A stretch of 6,371 nt of DNA. It comes from Roseburia sp. (GTDB taxonomy: Bacteria; Bacillota; Clostridia; Lachnospirales; Lachnospiraceae). The translations under genes and the position numbers were made by a program. The DNA lies in the NCBI GenBank assembly GCA_017626625.1, contig JAGAIK010000590.1, positions 1-6,371 of the forward strand, in the 5' to 3' direction. The notes beneath the pieces were generated by a model. It ran no database searches, had not been told where the DNA came from, and saw only the letters and a program-made list of their open reading frames with translations. This document shows, piece after piece, positions 1 through 5,382 of the stretch (position 1 is the stretch's first letter; each line of letters begins with the position of its first letter).

Positions 1-194
1 AGCTGTTTTAAAGTCTGTTTTCCATAGTCAGCCCGTTCCTTATTTTCCTGCTCATGCTCTACAATAATCCTGCCTACGTTCCAATAGGTAGATAAAAGTT
101 CCGTATTTACCTGTACTGCCACACGCTGGCGCGCATTTGTCAATAATTCCCTGATTTCATTCACCATGGAATTAGTATATGTTAAATCGTTCAA
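1..194 (-). CDS. DUF1016/YhcG-family protein, N-terminal part (cut by window edge)
   Basis: Only the first 64 codons are in the window. The translation contains NARQRVAVQVN, TYWNVGRIIVEHEQ and RADYGKQTLKQ, which match the start of the DUF1016 N-terminal domain (YhcG family). Members usually carry a PDDEXK-type nuclease domain near the C-terminus, which would lie off the left edge, and are often found in accessory or restriction-related loci; the exact function is not established here. I chose a TTG start at 194-192 because AAAGGGAC (209-202) sits at good distance before it. The first ATG (167-165) has no Shine-Dalgarno sequence, only an AT-rich stretch. The gene follows ureD by 52 bp on the same strand, but it has its own likely promoter and no evident link to urease. 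Family call is fairly sure; the start codon is less so. Confidence 0.75.
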   Translation of the reverse strand, partial: MNDLTYTNSMVNEIRELLTNARQRVAVQVNTELLSTYWNVGRIIVEHEQENKERADYGKQTLKQ

Positions 195-201
195 TCTTAT
201 C

Positions 202-209
202 GTCCCTTT
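202..209 (-). promoter_or_regulatory. Ribosome binding site selecting a TTG start
   Basis: On the minus strand AAAGGGAC lies 7 nt before TTG at 194-192. The competing ATG at 167-165 has no purine-rich site before it. This decides the start of the DUF1016-family gene and adds nine residues (MNDLTYTNS) to its N-terminus. Confidence 0.5.
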
Positions 210-226
210 CGAGGTGTAGTGCAATT

Positions 227-255
227 AGTATAGCATAAAATCCGTCTTATTTCCA
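227..255 (-). promoter_or_regulatory. Probable sigma-A promoter, extended -10, for the DUF1016-family gene
   Basis: The minus strand has TGC-TATACT (235-227), an extended -10 element with 5 of 6 consensus bases. TGGAAA (255-250, 4 of 6 to TTGACA) lies 17 bp upstream. The -35 overlaps the last codons and stop of ureD (stop at 249-247). Transcription would begin near 220, about 25 nt before the TTG start. I see no intrinsic terminator between ureD and this gene (195-246), so urease read-through into it is possible as well. Confidence 0.5.
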
Positions 256-1023
256 TAGTTCCAGAACTTCTGCAATCTGTCCAAACAACTCCTCGATATC
301 CTGCGCCGTATCAGCAAGCGCCCTGAGGCAAATGCCTTCCCGTGCCTCCGTTATCCCGCAAGCCGCCGTTTTCCATATTTCCTCCTGCTTTCCCAAATAC
401 CAGTCCAGAAACTGCTGCTGCTTTTCTCTTTTCCCATAATAATAAAAAGTCCCCTGATGGGTATGTCCATCAAAAAAGACCAGACTCTCTAAGTCCAGCC
501 TATCGGGACGAAACATACAATGGTCCAGCCATACCGGTATGTCTCCTAACTCCACACAAATGCGGTTCTTGTATTGCCGGAAGGCAAAACGCTCCCCCAT
601 TCCCACTCTGCCCGCCGCCACAATATCCGCATAGGCAAATTCGCTTCCTTCCTCCAGCCGGACAGTCATATCCCCGCTATAGTTACTGCCCCCGAAAGGA
701 ATCGCCGCACAGGGGCAGTAATATAACGATGCTCCCTGCTCTACCTGTATGTGCTGCCGTCTTTTTGCCCCGCCGTCCCCGGTATCAAATATTTTCGTAT
801 AAGACTGCTCCGTCAGCAGGGTTTTCGTCCCGCTGCCGCAGCAGATGTCATATACAAATTCATCGCCCTTTAAAATCCCGGCGGACGCCATCATAAGCAC
901 AACCTTTAACCGCTCTCTCTCCGTATTTGGCACCCCTAACTTCAGCGGACTGGTAAAAAAGCTGTCTGTTATCACACTTTTTTTGTTTTGCAGACCAACA
1001 TGTAATCTTAACTCTGTCCTCAT
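247..1023 (-). CDS. ureD: Urease accessory protein UreD (UreH)
   Basis: 258 aa, close to the usual UreD length of about 260-280. UreD is the scaffold that binds apo-urease and recruits UreF and UreG for nickel insertion in the cytoplasm. Family features visible are SYTKIFDTG with a following G-A-K (about residues 74-87), an IQVEQGASLYYCP strand ending in IPFGGS (about 92-113), and FAYADIVAAGRVGMGE (about 129-144). The start is ATG at 1023 because AGGAGG lies just before it (3 nt spacing, rather short). An upstream in-frame TTG at 1071 would put 16 extra residues inside the duplicated ureG tail and has no family support. The gene is cysteine-rich for a UreD around residues 61-62 and 103-105. 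It is the last urease gene; no terminator follows. UreD is the least conserved urease protein, so the call rests on motifs plus its place after ureG. Confidence 0.9.
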   Translation of the reverse strand: MRTELRLHVGLQNKKSVITDSFFTSPLKLGVPNTERERLKVVLMMASAGILKGDEFVYDICCGSGTKTLLTEQSYTKIFDTGDGGAKRRQHIQVEQGASLYYCPCAAIPFGGSNYSGDMTVRLEEGSEFAYADIVAAGRVGMGERFAFRQYKNRICVELGDIPVWLDHCMFRPDRLDLESLVFFDGHTHQGTFYYYGKREKQQQFLDWYLGKQEEIWKTAACGITEAREGICLRALADTAQDIEELFGQIAEVLELWK

Positions 1024-1030
1024 AGTCCTC

Positions 1031-1084
1031 CTACAAATCTTCCATCCATACGTTTTTCTTAATCCAGTCAATGACGGAAATCAC
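1031..1084 (-). pseudogene. Second, divergent copy of the ureG 3' end (remnant)
   Basis: Directly after the ureG stop codon, 18 codons repeat the end of ureG in the same frame, finishing at another TAG (1033-1031). It reads [17 protein letters not shown] against [17 protein letters not shown] in ureG. Over 54 bp I count 46 identical bases; in the 45 bases nearest the stop there are four differences, three of them synonymous third-position changes (AAG/AAA, AAT/AAC, GTG/GTA) and one changing Leu to Trp. The second TAG overlaps the ureD Shine-Dalgarno (TAGGAGG), as a native ureG-ureD junction would. This suggests that this copy is the original junction and the full ureG upstream was joined to it by recombination. 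It has no convincing ribosome binding site of its own. Confidence 0.8.
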
Positions 1085-1138
1085 CTACAAATCTTCCATC
1101 AACACATTCTTCTTAATCCAGTCAATGACACAATCCAC
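1031..1138 (-). repeat. Tandem direct repeat, 2 x 54 bp, at the ureG end
   Basis: Units 1085-1138 (inside ureG) and 1031-1084 (after its stop) align without gaps at about 85% identity. Eight mismatches were counted by eye, four of them at the far upstream end of the unit. The period is 54 bp, exactly 18 codons, and both units end in GAAGATTTGTAG. It fills most of the 61 bp between ureG and ureD, in an operon whose other junctions are 24 bp or less. Confidence 0.85.
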
Positions 1139-1693
1139 ACTGTCACCTTCCCTTAGATTCGTAAACACAAAATCCTTTCCCTTGCGCATCCGCTCCGAAT
1201 CATTTTTCATGACCTCAAGACTCGCACCTACCATCGGCGCCAAATCCGTCTTGTTAATCACCAGCAAATCGGAGCGGGTCACGCCGGGTCCGCCCTTTCT
1301 CGGAATTTTCTCCCCCTGCGCCACATCAATGACATAAATCGTGGCATCTGCCAAATCCGGGCTGAAAGTGGCAGACAGATTATCCCCGCCGCTCTCGATA
1401 AACATAAGCTCCACATCCGGGAATTTTTCCGCCATTTCCTCCACCGCCTCCAGATTCATGCTGCAGTCCTCGCGGATTGCCGTGTGGGGACATCCTCCGG
1501 TTTCTACTCCCATAATCCGTGCTTCCGGAAGTGCGGAGTTTTTCATCAAAAATTCCGCATCCTCTTTTGTATAAATATCATTCGTGATGACGCAAATCGA
1601 ATAGTCCTTTGACATTTTTCTTGTTAAGCGCTCAATCAGGGCTGTTTTTCCGGAACCCACTGGACCGCCCACTCCGATTTTTACATATGACAT
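1085..1693 (-). CDS. ureG: Urease accessory GTPase UreG
   Basis: 202 aa, the normal UreG size. UreG is a SIMIBI-class GTPase whose GTP hydrolysis drives nickel delivery to apo-urease within the UreD-UreF-UreG complex. Visible motifs are the P-loop GPVGSGKT (residues 10-17), the Cys-Pro-His nickel-binding motif in [13 protein letters not shown] (CPH at 68-70), ESGGDNL (100-106), and the guanine-specificity motif NKTD (147-150). The ATG at 1693 has GGGAGG at 7 nt. The upstream ureF stop is only 14 nt away and its TAA runs into that Shine-Dalgarno, implying coupled translation. All key residues are present, so the protein should be active. Oddity: its last 18 codons and stop are repeated immediately downstream, and the repeat's differences suggest the gene body and the junction have different histories. 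Confidence 0.97.
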   Translation of the reverse strand: MSYVKIGVGGPVGSGKTALIERLTRKMSKDYSICVITNDIYTKEDAEFLMKNSALPEARIMGVETGGCPHTAIREDCSMNLEAVEEMAEKFPDVELMFIESGGDNLSATFSPDLADATIYVIDVAQGEKIPRKGGPGVTRSDLLVINKTDLAPMVGASLEVMKNDSERMRKGKDFVFTNLREGDSVDCVIDWIKKNVLMEDL

Positions 1694-1707
1694 ACCAAAT
1701 CCTCCCT

Positions 1708-2391
1708 TTAAGACATATATTGTCTGGAATACAGATGTTCGTGGTTCATGCAGTGTATCTCGTAAGCCGTACCGGAAATCCCGATATCGGAAAGCTCTGT
1801 CTCTTCCGCCCTTTTTGCCGCCGTATCCAGCATTTCCAAATGTTCAAACAGTACACGCTGCCCCTCTAACTGGCTTAACGGAACTAATTTTACCGCATTA
1901 TTTACGATAGCTGATAACATGCTGTAACCATACATGGTCAAAAGCTCTTCCGCAGGAAACGCAAGCTCCGCCCCATAAATCCCAAGCGCAATCGGCATAA
2001 AGCCAAGCGCTTCCTTCTGCTTTATCTGTTCTTTGTACCAGAGCAGTCCTCCGGTGCAGTCTCCCATCGCCTCTCTTGCCTTCACATAACGGCTGCACAT
2101 GCGGCAGCTTCCAATTCGCACTTCCTTTGCGCTTTTCATCGCCCCCGCTAACTGATCTAAACGAAGCAAAAATACCCTGTCTTTTGCATGGCGGTATGCC
2201 AGGGACAAAAGCCCTAAATCGTTATAGGGAAATATCTGCAAAAACCCTTTTAAATACTGTGAAAGCTCCTCTGCCGTCCCTATCCTTTCCCGCAGTACAT
2301 AATCCTCTAATCCGTTGGAGAGTGTAAATGCGCCGATTGGGAAAAAGGCATCTACCGACTGGAGAAGTTTCAAAAAATTTTTCTCATTCAT
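1708..2391 (-). CDS. ureF: Urease accessory protein UreF
   Basis: 227 aa, a usual UreF length. UreF is the all-helical partner that bridges UreD and UreG and is thought to gate GTPase activity and nickel transfer in the urease activation complex. Family signatures are [13 protein letters not shown] near the N-terminus (residues 17-29), a central helix with [14 protein letters not shown] (127-140), [11 protein letters not shown] (168-178), and a C-terminal [11 protein letters not shown], typical of the conserved UreF tail that contacts UreD. I start it at the ATG at 2391, with GGAG at 6 nt. A longer in-frame extension to 2475 is rejected because those bases encode the His-rich UreE tail in the other frame. 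The start overlaps the end of the ureE reading frame by 8 nt, so its translation probably depends on ribosomes ending ureE. Confidence 0.95.
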   Translation of the reverse strand: MNEKNFLKLLQSVDAFFPIGAFTLSNGLEDYVLRERIGTAEELSQYLKGFLQIFPYNDLGLLSLAYRHAKDRVFLLRLDQLAGAMKSAKEVRIGSCRMCSRYVKAREAMGDCTGGLLWYKEQIKQKEALGFMPIALGIYGAELAFPAEELLTMYGYSMLSAIVNNAVKLVPLSQLEGQRVLFEHLEMLDTAAKRAEETELSDIGISGTAYEIHCMNHEHLYSRQYMS

Positions 2392-2584
2392 GGGCAGCTC
2401 CGTGACTGTGCCCGTGGGCATGACAGACCGTAACATGAGTAAATTTTGCAATCTGCTTTTTCGGCGCAAATCCAAGCTTCTCTAAATAAGCAAAAGTAGG
2501 CTCATCATAGGGAACCCTTACCTCCTGTTCACCGATAGACAGTGACAGGTGTCGGTTTCCCAGTTCAAAGCAAAGCCTTCCCAT
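2384..2584 (-). CDS. ureE: UreE C-terminal metal-binding domain, downstream of an in-frame amber codon
   Basis: 66 aa from ATG at 2584, in the same frame as the upstream ureE half and separated from it by TAG-GAG. It holds the conserved EMGRLCFELGNRH segment, whose final His corresponds to the dimer-interface nickel ligand of UreE (His100 in Sporosarcina pasteurii UreE, from memory). It ends in a His-rich tail, [13 protein letters not shown], typical of nickel storage. The frame has no other lesion. The only nearby purine-rich sequence, TAGGAG, abuts the ATG and is too close to serve as a normal Shine-Dalgarno, so expression would need reinitiation by ribosomes stopping at the amber codon, or suppression of that codon. 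It ends inside the first codons of ureF. Either a broken gene half or a separately made domain. Confidence 0.7.
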   Translation of the reverse strand: MGRLCFELGNRHLSLSIGEQEVRVPYDEPTFAYLEKLGFAPKKQIAKFTHVTVCHAHGHSHGAAHE

Positions 2585-2587
2585 CTC

Positions 2588-2590
2588 CTA
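2588..2590 (-). other. In-frame amber codon interrupting ureE
   Basis: The coding strand reads CAT-TCT-ATG-TAG-GAG-ATG-GGA, encoding H-S-M-stop-E-M-G. In my recalled S. pasteurii UreE the ungapped equivalent is Q-T-M-Q-E-M-G, so the stop falls at a Gln. A single C-to-T change, CAG to TAG, explains it. No frameshift is involved. Confidence 0.85.
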
Positions 2591-2842
2591 CATAGAATGA
2601 ACTTCTACTGTCGTCAGCTCGCAGGGCAATATATCCACCGCCAACACTCTGTTTTCATCTGCGTACAACACATCACCCTCATGGAGATGGCTGTCCAACC
2701 GGATACCAACTTCCTCTCCTGTTTCCGAAATTTTCCGCAGCAGCTTTTTATCCAGCTCGTACCACTCTATCCAGACCTTTTCTATGTTTTTTCCCTCTGC
2801 GGGATAATCCGCTAAATTTCCTAATACTTTTTCTACCAACAT
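2588..2842 (-). CDS. ureE: UreE N-terminal domain (urease nickel metallochaperone, truncated)
   Basis: 84 aa from ATG at 2842, with AGGGAG at 7 nt; 24 nt after the ureC stop. UreE carries nickel to the UreG-UreF-UreD complex. This half is the N-terminal beta domain. WIEWYELDKKLLRKISETGEEVGIRL (residues 24-49, quoted here only by its ends WIEWYEL and GIRL) and LHEGDVLYADENRVLAVD (53-70) align without gaps to UreE of Sporosarcina. Translation stops at TAG just before the domain holding the metal ligands. Together with the downstream frame the gene would give about 152 residues, the normal UreE length. If the stop is real and unsuppressed, this product alone lacks the nickel site. UreE loss in Klebsiella lowers but does not abolish urease activity, so the operon could still work. 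Confidence 0.85.
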   Translation of the reverse strand: MLVEKVLGNLADYPAEGKNIEKVWIEWYELDKKLLRKISETGEEVGIRLDSHLHEGDVLYADENRVLAVDILPCELTTVEVHSM

Positions 2843-2866
2843 CTCTGTTCTCCCTATTCGTCTCCA

Positions 2867-4579
2867 TCAGAAAAGAAAATATTTCTGCGCTAAAGGAAGC
2901 TCCTCCGCCGCCTCGCAGGTAATAAGCTCCCCGTCTACCCGCACTTCATAGTTCTCCGGATTTACCTCGATATCCGCAATCACATCATTGTTCTTCATAT
3001 CCTTTTTTCCGATATTTCTGCAATTTTTCACCGGAAGCACCTGCCGTTGCAGGGAAAGACGTTTCTTTATTCCGCTGTCATACGCCGCCTTTGAGACAAA
3101 AGTAATGCAGCTTCTTTTTCTAGCCAGTCCGTAACCGCCGAACATATTAGTATAAACTACGGGCTGAGGTGTGGGAATGGAGGCATTGGCATCCCCCATT
3201 TTCGAAGCCATGATAAATCCGCCCTTGATAATCATATCCGGCTTCACGCCAAACAGGGCAGGATTCCAGAGTACCAAATCTGCCATTTTCCCTACCTCTA
3301 CGGAACCCACATACTCGGATACGCCGTGGGTTATCGCCGGATTGATGGTGTATTTTGCCACATATCTTTTGACACGGAAATTGTCGTTTCGCTCACAATC
3401 CTCCGGCAGCGCTCCCCTCTGCTTTTTCATCTTATCTGCGGTCTGCCAGGTTCTTGTGATGACCTCGCCTACTCTTCCCATCGCCTGGGAATCAGAACTC
3501 ATCATAGAGAAAATCCCCATATCATGCAGTACGTCCTCCGCCGCAATGGTTTCCGGTCGGATTCTGGAATCCGCAAAAGCGATATCTTCCGGCACCTTCT
3601 TGTCAAGATGGTGGCATACCATCAGCATGTCGAGATGTTCGTCCAACGTATTTTTCGTAAAGGGCATGGTTGGATTTGTGGAGGAAGGCAATACATTCGG
3701 AAAGGCTGCCGCACGGATAATATCCGGCGCATGTCCGCCGCCTGCCCCCTCCGTATGATAGGTATGTATGGTTCTGCCCTTAAATGCCGCTATCGTATCT
3801 TCTACAAACCCTGCCTCATTTAAGGTATCGGTATGGATTGCCGCCTGCACATCATATTTGTCACACATCGTCAGACAATAATCAATGGCTGCCGGAGTCG
3901 AGCCCCAGTCCTCATGCAGTTTCATGCCGCAGGCTCCTGCTTCAATCTGCTCTGCAATGGTATCTGAATTAGCAGAATTTCCTTTTCCGAGATACCCTAA
4001 ATTCATCGGAAGCTCCTCTGCCGCCTCTAACATTTTTTCAATATGAAAACGTCCCGGCGTACAGGTTGTGGCATTCGTTCCGTCTGCCGGTCCGGTTCCT
4101 CCGCCAATCATGGTGGTAACTCCGCTGTAGAGCGCCGTCTCTATCTGGGTGGGGCTGATAAAATGGATATGGGTATCCAGCCCGCCTGCCGTCACGATTA
4201 ATCCTTCCCCTGCAATCACCTCTGTTCCTGCGCCGATGATGAGGTTTTCATCCACACCGTCCATAATCGCAGGATTGCCCGCCTTTCCGATACCGCAAAT
4301 CTTCCCGTCCTTAATGCCGATATCCGCCTTTACAATCCCCCAGTAATCCACAATAACCGCGCTTGTAATCACGGTGTCCGGGCACTTGTCATCCGGCACG
4401 GTACAGGACTGCCCCATACCGTCACGCAGGGATTTCCCACCGCCGAATTTCGCTTCCTCTCCGTAGACCGCATAATCCTTTTCAATTTCTATGATAAGGG
4501 AAGTATCCGCCAGACGGATACGGTCGCCTGTGGTTGCCCCATACATATCTGCGTATTTTGCTCTGCTCATCTTATTCAT
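2867..4579 (-). CDS. ureC: Urease subunit alpha (catalytic, dinickel)
   Basis: 570 aa, full length. It hydrolyses urea to ammonia and carbamate in the cytoplasm, and belongs to the amidohydrolase superfamily. All nickel-site residues are visible at a constant +3 offset from Klebsiella numbering: His137 and His139 (DTHIHF), the Lys220 that becomes carbamylated and His222 (GMKLHEDWG), His249 (AIHTDTLNE), His275 ([12 protein letters not shown]), Cys322 and His323 of the mobile flap ([12 protein letters not shown]) and Asp363 ([12 protein letters not shown]). The start is ATG at 4579, with AGGGGG at 9 nt; a second ATG three codons on (4570) is a possible alternative. Only 1 nt separates it from the ureAB stop, and the Shine-Dalgarno lies inside ureAB, so the subunits are translationally coupled. 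The C-terminus, ending in PLAQKYFLF, is complete. No lesion is seen; it should be active once activated. Confidence 0.98.
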   Translation of the reverse strand: MNKMSRAKYADMYGATTGDRIRLADTSLIIEIEKDYAVYGEEAKFGGGKSLRDGMGQSCTVPDDKCPDTVITSAVIVDYWGIVKADIGIKDGKICGIGKAGNPAIMDGVDENLIIGAGTEVIAGEGLIVTAGGLDTHIHFISPTQIETALYSGVTTMIGGGTGPADGTNATTCTPGRFHIEKMLEAAEELPMNLGYLGKGNSANSDTIAEQIEAGACGMKLHEDWGSTPAAIDYCLTMCDKYDVQAAIHTDTLNEAGFVEDTIAAFKGRTIHTYHTEGAGGGHAPDIIRAAAFPNVLPSSTNPTMPFTKNTLDEHLDMLMVCHHLDKKVPEDIAFADSRIRPETIAAEDVLHDMGIFSMMSSDSQAMGRVGEVITRTWQTADKMKKQRGALPEDCERNDNFRVKRYVAKYTINPAITHGVSEYVGSVEVGKMADLVLWNPALFGVKPDMIIKGGFIMASKMGDANASIPTPQPVVYTNMFGGYGLARKRSCITFVSKAAYDSGIKKRLSLQRQVLPVKNCRNIGKKDMKNNDVIADIEVNPENYEVRVDGELITCEAAEELPLAQKYFLF

Positions 4580-4580
4580 A

Positions 4581-5264
4581 TCATTCCACCCCCTTGAAAC
4601 CTTTTTCTTTCGCTGCTGCCATTGCTTTTTCCTTTACCGCCGGGTCATCAAATTTTCCTTCTACCAGCGCATTTAAGCCATAGCCTTCCCTGCTTCCTCC
4701 GATTTCCACCAAATTGACCCGCTTCGTCTCCCCCGGCTCAAACCGGACTGCCGTTCCGGCGGGGATATCCAGGCGCATACCATACGCCAGATTCCGGTTA
4801 AATTCCAGTGCCTTATTCACCTCAAAGAAATGGTAATGCGAACCCACCTGTATCGGGCGGTCCGCCGTATTTGTCACGGAAACCTGTGCCGTGTCCTTTC
4901 CGGCGTTCAGTTCAATCTCTCCCTCTTCCGTCAATATCTCTCCCGGCTTTTGCTTTCCGTTTCCGGAAATGGGGTTATGCACCGTCACCAGCTTCGTGCC
5001 GTCCGGGAAGGTCGCCTCAAGCTGTATCTCATGTATCATCTCCGGCACACCGTCCATCACCTCATCACAGGACAGCATTTTCGTTCCCATGCTCATAAGC
5101 TCCGTCACGCTATGACCGTCCCTCGCCAGCTCCAAAAGCTCCGCACTGATATATGCAATGGCTTCCGGGTAATTCAGTTTCAAGCCCCGGTCTTTTCTTT
5201 CTTTTGCCAGGGTTCCCGCCAGATGAAGCATCAGCTTATCTGTTTCTCTTGGTGTTAAACGCAT
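4581..5264 (-). CDS. ureAB: Urease gamma-beta fusion subunit (UreA-UreB)
   Basis: 227 aa in one frame. Residues 1-100 are the gamma subunit: [11 protein letters not shown], the [10 protein letters not shown] segment and VTVHNPI. Residues 106-204 are the beta subunit: KPGEI, then [13 protein letters not shown] at 138-150 and a [16 protein letters not shown] end. A short linker of about six residues (SGNGKQ) joins them. A lysine-rich tail of about 23 residues follows. Most bacteria encode gamma and beta separately; a fusion like this is the arrangement of Helicobacter UreA. It packs around UreC to form the urease core and is structural, not catalytic. The start is ATG at 5264, with AAGGAGG at 7 nt; a longer in-frame ATG at 5321 sits in the hairpin loop without a ribosome site and is rejected. 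First gene of the urease operon. Confidence 0.95.
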   Translation of the reverse strand: MRLTPRETDKLMLHLAGTLAKERKDRGLKLNYPEAIAYISAELLELARDGHSVTELMSMGTKMLSCDEVMDGVPEMIHEIQLEATFPDGTKLVTVHNPISGNGKQKPGEILTEEGEIELNAGKDTAQVSVTNTADRPIQVGSHYHFFEVNKALEFNRNLAYGMRLDIPAGTAVRFEPGETKRVNLVEIGGSREGYGLNALVEGKFDDPAVKEKAMAAAKEKGFKGVE

Positions 5265-5271
5265 TCTTCTT

Positions 5272-5278
5272 CCTCCTT
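5272..5278 (-). promoter_or_regulatory. Strong ribosome binding site of ureAB
   Basis: AAGGAGG, 7 nt before the ATG at 5264, within a purine-rich run. It is the best Shine-Dalgarno match in the window and fixes the start of the fusion subunit. Confidence 0.8.
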
Positions 5279-5296
5279 TTTCCCTTATAGAAACGT

Positions 5297-5341
5297 AAAA
5301 AGGTCCTAAAAGAAACTTCATCGTTTCGTTTAAGACCTTTT
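5297..5341 (-). terminator. Long stem-loop with U run after the MATE gene; terminator or urease leader hairpin
   Basis: Two 19-nt arms (5341-5323 and 5316-5298 in transcription order) pair around a 6-nt loop, GATGAA. As minus-strand RNA they give 17 Watson-Crick pairs, one G-U and one C-U mismatch. Read as plus-strand RNA the G-U becomes a C-A mismatch, so the fold is better on the minus strand. The 3' arm ends in CCTTTTT, pairing with an A run at the foot of the 5' arm, as in intrinsic terminators. It begins 13 nt after the MATE stop, which suits termination of that gene. It also lies 33 nt before ureAB and after a possible -10 box, so it could be part of the urease mRNA leader. Confidence 0.65.
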
Positions 5342-5353
5342 GTTATTGTAGGT

Positions 5354-5382
5354 ATTATACTATAATCTCCTTGTCTTTGGAA
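5354..5382 (-). promoter_or_regulatory. Candidate urease operon promoter over the MATE stop codon
   Basis: A perfect TATAAT (5359-5354) overlaps the MATE stop codon. The sequence 17 bp upstream, TTCCAA (5382-5377), matches only 3 of 6 consensus -35 bases. Transcripts would start near 5347 and carry the whole hairpin at their 5' end. A second weak candidate, TATAAG at 5289-5284 after the hairpin, has no good -35 and would leave a leader of only about 13 nt. The urease promoter is therefore unsettled. Confidence 0.3.

Noticed and set aside
342..896. Open frame on the plus strand opposite ureD
   Set aside because: It is the antisense of a well-supported gene, is Pro/Ser/Arg-rich with low complexity, and shows no family motif. 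The same holds for the plus-strand frames opposite ureC (3171-3823) and the MATE gene (5433-6143).
1024..1071. Longer UreD from a TTG at 1071
   Set aside because: It would start inside the duplicated ureG tail in another frame; the ATG at 1023 directly follows AGGAGG and starts the protein where UreD-like sequence begins.
2392..2475. Longer ureF N-terminus starting at 2475
   Set aside because: These 28 residues have no UreF similarity, the same bases encode the His-rich UreE tail in another frame, and the ATG at 2391 has a well-placed GGAG.
2588..2590. Amber codons read as Gln genome-wide (alternative code)
   Set aside because: ureG also ends in TAG, at the normal UreG length, and the repeat copy ends in TAG just before ureD. 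Genome-wide reading as Gln would extend UreG beyond its family end. A local mutation or local suppression in ureE is simpler.
2384..2842. Frameshift as the cause of the split ureE
   Set aside because: Both halves are in the same frame (TAG, GAG, ATG are consecutive codons), so a single base substitution suffices and no insertion or deletion is needed.
5265..5321. ureAB starting at the ATG at 5321 inside the hairpin loop
   Set aside because: No ribosome binding site precedes it, the extra residues are not UreA-like, and MRLTPRE at 5264 is the classic UreA start with a perfect Shine-Dalgarno.
5290..5327. Antiterminator pairing of GAAACG (5327-5322) with CGTTTC (5295-5290)
   Set aside because: Only 6 bp with a loop of about 26 nt, much weaker than the 19-bp stem, and no ligand-binding or leader-peptide structure was seen to support a switch.
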